A stretch of 64,000 nucleotides of DNA from Proteles cristata cristata (GCA_017311185.1 JAESUZ010003282.1:806001-870000), one strand, 5' to 3'. Counted from the first letter of the stretch, positions 33,561 through 45,558 are shown. The notes: generated from the letters alone by a model not told the origin. Numbers and translations: made by a program.

Positions 33561-36500
33561 CCTACAGTTATCCACCAATTAGTAGTGAGCCCAGAGAATG
33601 GCGAATAATCCAGAAGTTCTCTAGGCCACTGGTCTAGCAACTCTAGACAATAAGGAAATAGATTCATCATGTCTGAAAAATTCTATACCTCAATTCTTAC
33701 CTAGAATTGAACTTAAAAGCCATCAATTCTAGGAAATTTTCAGGGTATCATTGTAAAGTGTTCTGATAACTTCTCTTTCCTTATTCCCCTATTCACCCAC
33801 ACTGAAATATTTAACGTTTTTATTTATTTAGATCATTTCTCATAAATACTGAATGTGTAACATCACTTATACTGGATTTTGAACCATTTGTGGCCTCCTG
33901 AGGCATTTTCTTTTATTTCCACTCCTTCACTAGCAGCCTTGATAAACCTGCCTATCCAGGACTGCAATTTCATTCCCAGAGGTAGTGTTACCTTTAGTCA
34001 GTGTGGCCACTGGGGAGCAAACCAAGATAAATGGGATTAAACTGAAACAATAGGAGGTTCAGTTGAAACACTGGGAGAAATGTGTTAAAAACAGGTCACT
34101 TAGACACAGGACCAGTTTCCCTTGAGAATGTGGGAATATCTTCATTGCGGGTGCTTCAGAATAGTTGAATGAAGCTCAGCGAGAGTCACCCTCCCCTTAA
34201 TAAGAGATGAGAGGAGTCCGTACTACTTGGGCATGAGACTTAATACTACATGGAAAGGAAACTTTCATGGCCCATCCTATGTAAAATGCCCCCTTGTCTT
34301 CTTCTTAAGAATCTACTCTTGACTCTGGAGAACAAGCTGGAAGCATCGAATTTATGACTAAAATGAGATCTGTTTTGAATCATGGATTACACATTTGTTT
34401 TGAAGGATGTTTTTGAAGCTATTAGTCCATGACTGTTTTACAAGGCCTGATGGAGTTGTCCAGACACACTTAGCACTTAGTTGCTGTTGATAATGCTGTT
34501 AAATGAAGTTAGCACTCTAATAAGTGTAACAATGAAATCAAATCTCTCTTCCCCACAGGGTAAGGCTTGATGCATTCCTCTAGCAGAATGGTGGTGTCTA
34601 TCAGTCAAGGGATTTGTAATCAGATCTACAATCAGACAGGTAAGAAGTGTTGGTATAGGAACTTGCCTTATCACTAATACTCCTTGCTTTCCATCTTCCT
34701 TGGGCAGAGGCCCTGTGCAAATCAGATCAATTGACGGCATTCTTAATTGTTTTTCTTTAAAACCATCAATCCTTAGTTTGGCATCCCCTCTATTGACACA
34801 TGTCACCCTTACTGAGGGCTAATCATGTTAGTTTTAGAATAATAAATATATCACCCTGACATAAACAAATTAACGTATTTAATAAACTAACAATAGTGCA
34901 ATTCCCAAGCTTTCCCTGGCTTCATCTGTGGATTTGCAATGAAGTTCATTAAAGGTGATGGGGAAGAAATAGCATCTTTCATAGCTTTTATAGGTTTTGA
35001 ATGGCTCTGAAGGAAAGGTTACATGCTGGTTGCCTGTGGGCAGGATTGAGTCTGCACTTACATTTTGTTTGGCCTATGTAATGTTGCCAAGAATGTTGAT
35101 GGAGAGCTTTGGTTCCACTGGTAATGGCTCAGGAGATTGAACTCTCCACTGAAACGTTCTGAGAATCTCTAACAATAGTGCCTGGACTGGCAAAGTGGAT
35201 TTGTACAAAGGGAGTAATTCTGTAAAAAAAAAAAAAAAAAATCAGTTTTTGAAGAGTTACCACACAAACTCTTGTAACTCAGGTTGTGGGTTTCAATAAT
35301 AGATGTTTTAGTTACTGTTTATTCCTTGTTTAACCTATTGCTTATACCTTTTTGATTTCATAATATACTTCGGTTTAGTGTTTTTTTCTAACTGGTGGGC
35401 CTCCTGCACATCATATCTCAGTTATATCCCCTTATTCATTTGATGACTTACCTTCTTACTTTACTGAAGAGAATGAAGACATCTTTTGGGAACTTACACT
35501 CACTGTTCCTCTTCTCCATGACATTATTTCTGTTTCTTGAGGGTTTGTTTTATCCTCTTTTAATTTTCTTCAATTCTATAACCATGCTTAGAATTCATCT
35601 ATCAGCTTTGTTTTGTTTTTCACTATTATTTATCTTATTAATTAGTCAATAATTCAAAAGAAAACATTTACTGAACTCCTATTGGCAGGTGTGCTCCATT
35701 CATTGACTGGTTGTATATTTTTATAACTAAAACAAAATGAAGATCTATAGATAAGTAGCTTTTAAACCATTAACAATACTATAATGAGAAAGTACTTAAA
35801 GAAGGTTCTTCAAGGATTTGTAAGAATACAGAAGAGGAGATGGGTGGGGGGGTTCATTCTGCCTATAGTGCATGGGGTGTAAGGAGTGAGACCTGAGAAA
35901 TCAGAGAAGTAAGTAGAGCACCTACAATGAGGCAACTTGAATAAATTCAGAAGTGGATTTACTGATGAAACTTAACATTCATGGTCCTGCACCTGAAACG
36001 ATCCCTTCCAATGTGTGCTTATGGTCACGTGTTTTTGTGCAAGGTATTTTAAGCCCTGTTATTTAAGACCATTTTCTCTTTCGACTCCAACATCCCCTTC
36101 ATCATACTTCGCCTTGGCTCAGGTGGCCTTGGAGAAGACATAGGCCTTATAAGGCTGTAATTAGGGGAAAGCTGACTTGGAAACAGTTTGGGCTAGTGAG
36201 ATACGCTTCAGTGGTCTATAGTCACATCTATGTGGAACTCTTGCAGCCATCCTAATGGAGGCATGAATTCCAGGATATTCCTCTCACATACTGTATCACT
36301 TCACACAGGGTTTGGAGAAAAAGGTGCAGGGTCAGAGGTCATATCTTGGTAAGAATGTTTCCTAGATGCCTGACACTACAACAAGATAGAGGAGGAAAAA
36401 CCAAGATTTAAAATATGCAGAAGCAGAAGTTAATTTGGGAAAAGTTCTTCCAGGCATTTGATGTATAATATTATAAATAAAAGAGGATTTGATCTCATTG

Positions 36501-36573
36501 ATGAGTGGTCAAAAGGAAAGCCCTCTTCTGCAAGGAATATAGTCAATAATGCCTTGTAGAACTTAAATGAATG
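33561..36573. other. 3 kb of unrecognised single-copy-looking DNA
   Basis: No SINE, LINE, LTR or gene was recognised. An A-run of 17 lies at about 35224-35240. A 109-codon minus-strand frame (34477-34806) and an 85-codon plus-strand, very hydrophobic frame (35395-35652) are not recognised. Old undetectable repeats may be present. Confidence 0.35.
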
Positions 36574-36784
36574 AGGGTCGCTAGGTGGCTCAGTTGGTTG
36601 AGCATCTGGCTCTTGATTTGGGCTCAGGTCATGATCTTAGGGTTGTAGGATCAAGCCCCGTGTCAGGTTCTGCACTGAGTATGGAGCCCGCTTAAGATAT
36701 TCTCTCTCCCGCTTAGCCCCTCTTCCCTGTTTGCTCTCTCTTTTCTCTATCTCTCTGTCTCTCTCTCTCAAAAAAAAGAAAATT
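36574..36784 (+). mobile_element. Older pan-carnivore SINEC element
   Basis: It has the TGGCTCAGTTGGTTGAGCAT A-box region, then the segment CTGGCTCTTGATTTGGGCTC, AGGGTTGTAGGATCAAGCCC, and TGCACTGAGTATGGAGCCCG in place of the cat-type GCTGACAGCTCAGAGCC. A CT-rich body and a CAAAAAAAAGAAAAT tail follow. This body type is shared with dogs and other caniforms, so the insertion is probably older than the cat-type copies. Confidence 0.88.
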
Positions 36785-37190
36785 TATATGAACAATACTA
36801 GAAAAAAACGTTTCCCAAATTTAACAACCTTCTTAAAAATTCACATGATCTTATCAGTAATAAATTGTAAAGCTTGAATGAACTTTTTAAAAACTATCAG
36901 TTAAAACACTTTTCATCCATGCTGAAGGAAAGATCAACTAGTTTTTGTATTCTCTCTACTCATGACAAGATTACAAAATTGTTTTCATATAAAGAAGCAG
37001 AATATGTGGGCAAAAAAATATTGGAAAAATTGTATTATAGAACTCCATCATAAGGTTAATTCATAAAAATATCATATTATTTTTTGATTCAGGAAACTGT
37101 AATTCATATAAATTATTTTAAAATGTATAGCTTGCAGTTTATTCTCTCATTCTAAATTTATATTTATAAATTTGTACTGTTTTTCTTTTT
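36785..37190. other. AT-rich unique sequence
   Basis: No repeat or gene was recognised between two SINEs of opposite orientation. Confidence 0.4.
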
Positions 37191-37411
37191 TAAAAATTTT
37201 TTAATGTTCGTTTATTTGAGAGAGAGAGAGAGATTGAGAGCACAAGATGGGGAAGGGCAGAGAGAAAGAGAGGGAGACACAGAATCTGAAGCAGACTTCA
37301 GGCTCTGAGCTGTCAGCACAGAGCCTGATACGGGGCTAAAACCCATGGACCACAAGATCATGGCCTGAGCAGAAGTCAGATATGTAACTAACTGAGCCAC
37401 TCAGGTGCCCC
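37191..37411 (-). mobile_element. SINEC_Fc-type carnivore SINE
   Basis: The plus strand shows TTTTTTAATGTTCGTTTATT, a GAGAGA body, GGCTCTGAGCTGTCAGCACA, ATACGGGGCTAAAACCCATG and GAGCCACTCAGGTGCCCC. The likely target duplication starts with TGTACTGTTTTTC / TGTATTATTTTCC. Confidence 0.93.
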
Positions 37412-38559
37412 TGTATTATTTTCCTTAAAGGGGGCCCCCTAAAATTGTATAAACTTCTAGCAGCAGAGACCGAACAAATGTCCCACTCAAAGTAGGCAAA
37501 CTCAAGTTGGACTAAAGCAAATTCAATAAAGTGACATTTTAAAAGCATGGATAACATTGAGGGGAACCATAAGGAATAATGTGTCATAACTATTACTGAT
37601 CTGGGATTAGCTCCGGGCCTGAAAAAGCAAGGCAAACGACAGTACCATATCCCAGAAGGAAAGAACCTTGTAGAGAAGAACCCAACGTAGATAGGATTTG
37701 AGTATTTTGTTTGGGGAATCCAAAGACACCAAGATACCCATACTGGGACAGAGTTGAGGAAATAGATAGGCAGACCCTCACTTCCTTTCCTCCCTCTACT
37801 CTCTTGCCTTATTCTTCCATTGTTCTAACCTTACTATAGCAAGAGTCTATGGAGGTGACCAAAACATATCAAAGAGCAGGAGGCAGAGAGCAAGGTAGAA
37901 CAAGTGAATAAAGTGGGTTTGAATATATAAACAAAGATATCTGGCTACATCTATCATAACTGTATACATCTATATAGACACATATATGTACACATGTGTA
38001 TATGATTATTGACACATGTGTATATGATTATTGCATACATACACATTTAAGTATAGGATATGCTTATGGTATATATAATTACACTTAAGAACAAAATCAC
38101 ACCTTGCTTACTGTTTTATTACCTGTTTAACTCACTTGATAACAGATCAAAAAATTATAAACTCTTTTCTGTATCACAAGTTTTTCCTTTTAACACAACA
38201 CATTTTCATAGGGATATATTGTTCTACGTTCTATGATGGATGTGTCAGAATCAATTTAGTTTACTTCAATTTTTCAGCACTATATAAAGACTTGTAATAA
38301 ACATCCAGTAGATAATGTTTTCAATGATCAACAATATGTATTTCCTTGAATTCAAAGAAAAGGTAGTTGCAGGAGCAAAGGGGGTTCCCATTTCATGTTC
38401 TTAGGACCAAAATGCTCTCCAGAAGAGTTGGCTGGTTGTACAGTGCTGTCATCCATACATAAGTGTCTGTTTTCCCAACATCCCCACCAAGTTACACTAT
38501 AAAATCTCTTAAAGGCAGAGCTGTGAGTCTACTTCCCTACCATCTCTCACTGCTTAATG
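37412..38559. other. Unique sequence with a 22-bp tandem duplication
   Basis: No gene or repeat family was recognised. CACATGTGTATATGATTATT plus two bases occurs twice in tandem at 37991-38012 and 38013-38034, inside an AT/CA-rich tract at about 37960-38060. Confidence 0.45.
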
Positions 38560-39415
38560 CTTGTAATCTGAAACTCTTCTCTTGTCAGTGAACAAGGACT
38601 TCCCGATTTTGAATCCCAGTGGCTATTTTTCATTCTTATCATTGACCTTCCAGCATTTGATATTATTGACCTTGAAAGAATTCGAAAAAAAATCCTTCTT
38701 TTTCCTTTATATACTCAATGCGGATTTGAATCCTCTCCTTCTGTTTTTTCTCTGTCTTCCTTTTTTGTTCATCCTCCATCTGCTCTCTGTTGGGTATGGC
38801 CATCCACTCAGGCTCAGAGTCCATTGGCTGTCTGTACATCTGGCACAGAGGCCAGCAAACTTCCCCTGTTTCTCATGTTTACTTCTCTTCCTTTTGCAGC
38901 GCTCACTCTCATTTGAGCTATCATTTTATCTGGAGTATCAGGTGCCCCTGAGTCGGTCCCCCTGCCTCTAGTTCCAGATGGATCTTTCTAAAATACTACT
39001 TGCTTATAGCACTATCCTGAGCAGTAGCCAGTATCCTCCATGCCTATCAACCATCAGATGAAATATAAGCTGGCATGAGGCCTCCCTCTGCTACTCCAGC
39101 CCGTCCTTCCCACCCACCTACAGTTCTTTTCCTCATCTCTTCTCTTCAAAATTCTACGCTTTCATTAAGACTTGACTCAAAGGCATGTTCTATAGGAATC
39201 TTTCTACAGTCACTCCTGCTCAAAGGAACACAGTCTTCCAGGGTATGTAATTGAGACCTTTTTCCGTTTAATATTGTAGCCAGTTTGGGAGGCTGATAAC
39301 CTCTACAAGATTATCAAATGATTGAAAGCAGAATCATGTACTGTTCATCTTCCTGCTAAGCACCCAGCATAAAGTTTTATTGCTGGTAGGTGATGAATAA
39401 ATATTAATTGAGGGA
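38560..39415 (+). mobile_element. L2 LINE relic, ORF2 region to 3' tail
   Basis: GAACAAGGACTTCCCGATTT, TTCATTCTTATCATTGACCT and CCAGCATTTGATATTATTGA fit the L2 ORF2 region. ATGAAATATAAGCTGGCATG, TGTACTGTTCATCTTCCTGC, AGCACCCAGCATAAAGTTTT and GATGAATAAATATTAATTGA fit its 3' tail. The 129-codon frame at 38582-38971 lies within this relic and is not a gene. Confidence 0.72.
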
Positions 39416-41517
39416 AAGTGCAGCCCTCAAGCAATTCTACTGAGCCTTTGGGTTTAAGAACAGTTGGGGAAAGCTCAGAAATAAGGTCACGGGCCATAGA
39501 TCATCTCCAGATTCAGTCCTATGAAGTATCTGACTTAACGACACTATAAAAATGTGAATTTCATGTGTTGGGTTAAGGAATAATATGTCCAATATGGCTG
39601 TATCGGCTGTATCGGCTGCCCCAGAGTTCCGATCCAAAGACCACAATGGATTTGTGTTTCACATTCAAAGACCTAACAGTTTACTCACATTCAGACCACT
39701 GAGCAAATCAAAGCTCAATTCATATTCTGAGAAGGTGCATGGCAACATTTGCCAAATGCAAACAGGAACAGGCAGTTAACTTCTCTGTCTCCATTGCTAC
39801 ATTCGGTCTTGCCCAGAGGGGACAAACTTCATCTTCCCTTTTCTCCCAACAGTGTTTCATGAGGCCAAGTTAATGGGCATCATGGATGGAAGCGTCTGTT
39901 AACCATGGGATCACAAACAGGGAAGGAAACCCTCCTGGATATCATGAACAATGCAAAGGCGTCTTATTTTGCCACGTTAAGGAAGGAAGGACAGATACAG
40001 ATGCATTGTTGCAATGTGGAAGGCACACAAATGATTTTTGATCCAGTTAACTCCATACATGCCTTTCTTTTAGCTCTGTGCATGCCTTTTCCTTCCTGTT
40101 TGATTTCAGGCTAGTCATTTCACTTATTTGCACACAGCACGAGGAGTGTACCACCTCCCCACCTCCTTCTCCTGCCTCCCAGGCTGGAGGCACGCCAGTT
40201 GCTAATGCTGTGAGATCTTCCTGGCCTGGCTCAGACTCCCACACAATGAGACATCCTCTGTGCAATTTGTACAGCACCTTTCCCAAGCATGGAGACGTTG
40301 CACAACCCAGCAGTGAACAATGAGGCGGCAGGAGGCAGCACCAACGGGCGACATCTAACATGTTCAGGAAAAACAAAATTAAGCAGCAAAGCTCTTTAGA
40401 GCAACAGAGGCTTTTAAAGAGAGTTCTCCCAGGTAATTTAAGCAGCTGCTTTCTCACTGCCCTCACAAGGGCATGCCAAGGGCCAAACAGGCAGCCCCTC
40501 CAGCCCCAGGAGGAAGAGTTGAGCTGCAGTGGGGACCAAATCCATTTATTTTCATGTTGCAACGAAAATACTGGGTAGTTTGTAAATCATACATGCTCTG
40601 ATCGCATTCCTTTTAAGAATATACAGCAGATTTTCTTACTCTGGGTACAGCCAATTTATTCACATAGGAGAGGCTTTTGATCAGCCTCCCAGCATAGGGA
40701 TTCTTACGTGAATGTGGCTGCTCTGTTTCTGACTACAAGAGGAGTTGTAAAGCAATTGTGACCAGAGACTGGGTGCTGCGAAGGTGCAGGGATTTTCATG
40801 TGGAAAATCTGGCCTGCGGACTGCAAGGACCACACAGGTGGGAAGCGACATTTGTGTCTGGTCAGTTTTAATTTCTGAACACAGTTTCCAAGATCTAGTT
40901 CAACCACAGGTTGACCCCTAATTAAACCATGCCATGGACAGCCCCAATGGCACGAGTACAGAGAAATCTCATTCTCCACAGTGCTGTTAGGAGCAGGACA
41001 GAAAGATAATTTTGTGGTTGGTCTTATTTGTCACCCTGCATTTTAATGCATTTCCTAATACGACCGCCTGATCCAGAAGCAAACCCACATTGTTCTCCCT
41101 GATTAGCCTGGGGGGAAAAATTCCTCTAAGGCATCTCTCAAAGGGACTTATCTCTTTAAGTTTGCTGAGTTTCTGAGTGGGTGGAATAGGTTATGCTTTG
41201 CATTTCAAGAAATAGAACAAAATGCCACCAACAACACAGAATTTAAATAGTGGCATAGCGGGAGCTCAGAGTACGCTCTTCAAAGAAAATGTGCGATTTG
41301 ACCCGCACCTGAGATGAGTGTTGCTAGGACTATTAATTGGATCCCCGAGTCATTGTTCTAAAATGACTATCAACACAACTCATATTTGCTTAGTGACTGC
41401 GATGGAGTTTAGTTGCTAAATGACTGGGGTGAGGCAGTGTTAGCTTTGCACAAGGGAGGAAAAAAACACTTTTTTCCCTAAACTTTAGGTTTCTTCTCTA
41501 CTGTGAAGGCATCATCA
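39416..41517. other. Low-repeat block, possible conserved non-coding DNA
   Basis: About 2.1 kb with no recognised repeat. A 9-bp near-tandem (CTGTATCGG twice) lies at about 39598-39615. The 171-codon minus-strand frame at 40047-40562 has no recognisable domains. The sequence from about 40560 to 41470 reads like balanced, non-decayed DNA, but conservation cannot be tested here. Confidence 0.4.
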
Positions 41518-41755
41518 CTAGCGCAGCAATTAAGAAAAAAGGTTCTGTAAAACAACAGACTGGGTTAAATCCTGCCTCCCTCACTTGGTGGATGACTTCT
41601 CCTCTCTCTGCCTCCATTTCCACCTATTTGAACTGAGGTGGTCATCACCTCTTGGGAATGGCATAAGAATTAACCAAGATAAGCCATCTTAAGTGCTAAA
41701 CTCTGTGCCTTCCATAAAACGTGCACATAAATGTTTATTTCTATTATGATTAAAG
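41518..41755 (+). repeat. MIR relic, nearly full length
   Basis: AACAGACTGGGTTAAATCCT, CTGCCTCCATTTCCACCTA, GAATGGCATAAGAATTAACC, TCTTAAGTGCTAAACTCTGT and ACATAAATGTTTATTTCTAT are successive MIR blocks. Confidence 0.82.
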
Positions 41756-41889
41756 CTCAGCTGAATATGATCGAGTGCCCAGTAGGTACCAGGAACGGTG
41801 CCAGTCCCTGTCTTTGCAAAGCTTACATCGAGATCAGCACATTCTCCTATGGCACTATGAGTACAGAAGATGTTACTGTTGACCTCCCC

Positions 41890-42150
41890 TCAGCCCTTTC
41901 ACTGGTTTCTTGAAAGGCCGCCTTCCCTTCTTTCCCCTCCTTCTGCACACAGCTTCCTTCAGCCAGGGTCTACTGCCTCTTCTGTAGGATCTATACCCCA
42001 CCAACTCATTCAGCCTCTAATACTTGTAACCTTTTGTTACCGCATGTATCTATTTTTTTCCTCCAGGTCTCTTTTTCCCAACTAGAGTCTAAGCTCTTTG
42101 AGAGCAGACAGCCTGTCCGTATCCGTCCGTATCCGTATCTGTATCCCTCG
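41890..42150 (+). repeat. L2 3'-end relic with a CCGTAT mini-array
   Basis: AACTAGAGTCTAAGCTCTTT and GAGAGCAGACAGCC match an L2 3' end. It is followed by GTATCCGTCCGTATCCGTAT, a short imperfect expansion at about 42112-42143. Confidence 0.55.
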
Positions 42151-42575
42151 CTTCAAAGTCTTTTGGGTGAATTTTCTCTTAGGATAGAGGAGGATAGGAA
42201 CTAGCTCTTAGCAGAATAGGTTTGCGGCTGCCAGGACCTTCCTGAGCTTAGAGAGAAATTAGAGCACTTGTATCCCTTCCACACACTCAGCCTGCTTCAG
42301 CCCTGGGAAGGTCTGAGCCATCCTGGGGAGACTGTCAAGACAGAAAGGCTACAGAGGTGAGGAGAGGACAGGATCAGCAAAGACGTATTTCAGCTCTTCA
42401 CTCTTGTACGTTAAGCCTCTCCATAAAAGATCTCATCCTCCACACGTGGAAAGAGAGTGAGGTTCATTATATTACATTAGGAGTTCAAGGCAAAGAAGCT
42501 CTGAGCTGACACCTAAAATTCTGTCTATCCATCATCGCATCTGTCTCTCTCTATCTCTATCTATCATCTATCAGT
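42151..42575. other. Unique sequence ending in a CTAT-rich tract
   Basis: No gene or repeat family was recognised. A short CTCTATCTATCATCTATC low-complexity tract at about 42543-42572 borders the CpG-rich segment. Confidence 0.4.
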
Positions 42576-42594
42576 AGTCGGTGCCTCCCCTTGG

Positions 42595-43070
42595 AAGCCA
42601 TGCGAGAGTCCAGCAACGCTGAGGGCGCCGACTGCCTTTGCACTGTTCTGATCACCCTGATGAGAGAGCCAGTTGGCCATAAACCTAAGTAGGGCTGCGG
42701 TGCGTACAGCGTGGACTGTTGCTCTCGGCAGCCGGCGTATAGCCCTCTGCACCTACAGACTCCGCGCTGTTGCGTTCACGGTGGTGCTGCTCACACTGTC
42801 ACCGGAAACAACTGCGTGCTTGTGGGTGACGGACCAGACGCCAGGGGTGAGGAGCGCACTTCGAGTGTGTCTGCCCACTGCTTTCGTTAATGATTTTTCC
42901 AATGAATATGGTCTCTGTCCTTCCGTCCTTTAGAATGCGTGCGTTGGGCTTCGATGATTTCTAAGCTAACAGTAAAATATGCACTACGCGGCACCGCTCC
43001 GCCGAAGAGATCTGAGTCATTATTTGTCCTCTTCCTCTGGACAGACTGTAGGGTTAAACGGCCGGGGTTT
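42595..43070. promoter_or_regulatory. CpG-rich, CpG-island-like segment
   Basis: By hand count this stretch of about 475 bp holds roughly 30 CpGs, several times the density of the rest of the window, with clusters such as GGGCGCCG, CTCCGCGCTGTTGCG, CTACGCGGCACCGC and CTCCGCCGAAG. No repeat family was recognised. High CpG retention in mammals usually marks a germline-unmethylated region, often a promoter or orphan CpG island. It could instead be a young GC-rich insertion that has not yet decayed. Open frames of 62, 86 and 102 codons overlap it on both strands; none is recognised. Confidence 0.5.
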
Positions 43071-43329
43071 TGAAACAAAAGATTTATACTCCATTTTCTT
43101 TGTGCTATCCATCCACGCCTTCTGTAATAGGAGCTGGTTGGAAAGCTCTGTGTCCGGGTTGTCATTTCTCCTGCACGGTATATATTAGAGTCCAAATGAC
43201 CTCTATACCATCAAGGTTCCACAAACCTTAAATTTAAGCTACCTGCCCTACCGAAGTACCTAAAACAATAACTTTTTTATGTTGCAACAAACATTACATT
43301 TAATGAGTACAGTGCACATGTAATGATAC

Positions 43330-44000
43330 AGTGAATCAGTGTGAAGCCTCAAATAATGATTTCTGTTGGCACTATAAAAGGAATGTAATTTTTCTTGTTG
43401 AAATACCATTTTTCAGTTACTGCATGAGTGATGTGGTAATTATCCCCTACACCTGGGATTTAAATCCAATCCTACAAGCCCATTTTCTGTTTGCAAGCTG
43501 TCAGGCTGATGCATAGGCTTTGTTCTTATCTGGCAGTAGGCAAGGAATCGGTAATTCAGAAACAACAAAGCCACTGATGGGTCATCATGTAATCTGCACT
43601 GAAAATTGCAATCTGTAATGAGATTGGAAACGCAGATGAGGTGACTAAAATTGATTACCTACCGTATCTGAAAATTTCAATTTTATTGCACAAATATGAT
43701 CAAACTAGTCCATAAGTTTGGGGATTAGTTGAGAAAGAATAAAGATTCCTTTTAAATTAGGTGAATGCAGATAAGTTATTTAAATGTAAATTATTTGCTT
43801 TATAGCAATATGGCCGGTCTGCAGGGTGATTCATAGGGCCACATATTTTAAATTCCCTGATGGCATCATTTCTGCCTGGGAGTTCCAATTAGAGATGACA
43901 TATACACTTTCAACTCTTAAAGAGAGTACAGCAAAGCAGACCATGGATGAAACTCACACCAATCCCCAGACCATAAAAATGCACCTTCATATGCTTATTA
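43330..44000. promoter_or_regulatory. AT-rich block with many ATTA/TAAT cores, possible enhancer
   Basis: No repeat was recognised over about 670 bp, directly after the CpG-rich segment. It is rich in homeodomain-type cores (GGTAATTATC, GGTAATTCAG, AAATTGATTACC, CTGTAATGAG) and has a SOX-like AACAACAAAG at about 43562. The function is inferred from texture and position only. Confidence 0.3.
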
Positions 44001-45346
44001 TGGGGGAAAAATAATCATCTAGAAGCCTTCCGAGCGTCAAGAAACCAGCAGCAGGCTGTGCTTGGAATATTTCCAAACATTTTTCCCCCCACTTACACTT
44101 ACATCTTCCAAGGGGTCAGGCTTTGTGGGTTTACCTCAGGAGCCGGGATGACAGACTCACAGCCCTCTGCTTCTCACAGGAAAGATGGGCTTCATCTGCT
44201 CTTAGATCTGTTAAGAGACATCGGTGATATCCTGGTCCAACTTCCAAGCTCCTAGGAACATCTCTATTTCTTGTCAGCAGCATGATGATCATTCCTACCA
44301 CCAGAAATTTAGCAGAACTTAGTGATCCTGAAATAAAAAAAAAAAATAATGATGATGACAAAATTTAGAATGGATGACAATTTAGTCATAAAATGTCACC
44401 AAAATACTTTTGAACCTGGTTTCCCAGAAAGTATCCATTAGGGCAGCAAGAAAGAACATTGAGAGATCAGTTTCTGCTTGAGGGAACATCTGCTAGGAAA
44501 GAAAAAATAAAAAACATATACCGTACAGGCTCACCTTGCCTTGTCTCCTTGGGGTGCAAAGGCAAAAAAAGGTTTCTTTTGTGTAACTCTGGTGGGTTAT
44601 AATAATGGATTTTGTAATTCCAAAAACACTTCTGGAATTTTTTTTTTTTAACCAGAAAGGAATTCCCCTCTGACTGTTGTATTCATGGTCTTTACCCATA
44701 TGAGCACAGTTGTGGAGAAGCTAGGAGAACACATTAGTGAGAAGCTGGGTCAGGAGCTCCAAATTATTACTGTCTGGCATGAATTTTATAGAAGTGCCTT
44801 TGAGAAGTTTCACTGGTCTCCTGTCTGTGTGTACAGTCTTCTTAGACCTTTTGTTCTTAACCATCCCTATCCGGAAGCGTCCTTCTTAGGAGAAATATTT
44901 ATTGTTATTGTTATTATTAATAGTTTTGTCTTACTTCGTTTTTGCTTAGACTTCTTACATTGTGACTTTCTTGTTCAGTTCCTCTGAGACCCAGAGAAAA
45001 TCTGGTGACAGCTGATAGAACAAGTATTCACCGACGTTGATCCGCACGTTCCAGAATGAATGAGGCTCAGTGGTACAAATTAACATTTCCTAGGCTTTAC
45101 GTTCCATTGTTACTTGACAACTGTGTATTCTCTTCTTCCAAAGGAGAAAGGAAAGAAAGGAAGAAATTGCTTGTTCATTTATTAAGCTGTGTAAAGGTTT
45201 ACAACATTCCAAGGACCATCTAGTTTCATGGAACTGCTTTCTTTATTCTTGCTCTTTTCTGTTTCAAATGTTAAACTCTTTCCTTCCGCAGGGAACTCAC
45301 TTTCTCTTCTACATCCATTCTTCTCCTTAGAAAAATCTTAGTGTTC
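44001..45346. other. Unique sequence
   Basis: No gene or repeat was recognised. It holds an A-run near 44335-44346 and a T-run near 44639-44650. A 100-codon plus-strand frame (44685-44987) is not recognised. Confidence 0.4.
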
Positions 45347-45368
45347 CTCTACATGAATAATTTTTAGT

Positions 45369-45558
45369 GTATTTAGTTTATTTATTTAGAAAGAGCATGC
45401 ATGCAGGGTAGAGGCAGGGAGAGGGAGAGAGAGAGAGAATCCAAAGTAGGCTCCACACTCAGCTCAGAGCCCTACACAGGGCTTGATCGCACAAACTGTG
45501 AAATCATGACCTAAGCCAAGAGCCTGTCACTTTACCAACTGAGCCACCCAGGCACCCT
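45369..45558 (-). mobile_element. SINEC carnivore SINE, diverged
   Basis: Plus-strand order is TTTAGTTTATTTATTTAG, a GAGAGA body, GGCTCCACACTCAGCTCAGA, CAGGGCTTGATCGCACAAAC and CAACTGAGCCACCCAGGCAC. Target duplication is about CTACATGAATAATTTTTAGT before and CTATGTGAAGATTTTTAAT after. Divergence suggests an older copy. Confidence 0.9.

Noticed and set aside
35224..35240. A-run considered as the tail of a processed pseudogene
   Set aside because: No recognisable gene copy upstream and no flanking target duplication.
38582..38971. 129-codon hydrophobic plus-strand frame that looks like a membrane protein
   Set aside because: It lies in L2 LINE sequence. The hydrophobicity comes from the pyrimidine-rich strand.
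40047..40562. 171-codon minus-strand open frame
   Set aside because: Low-quality composition with no recognisable family, no obvious splice context and chance-level length.
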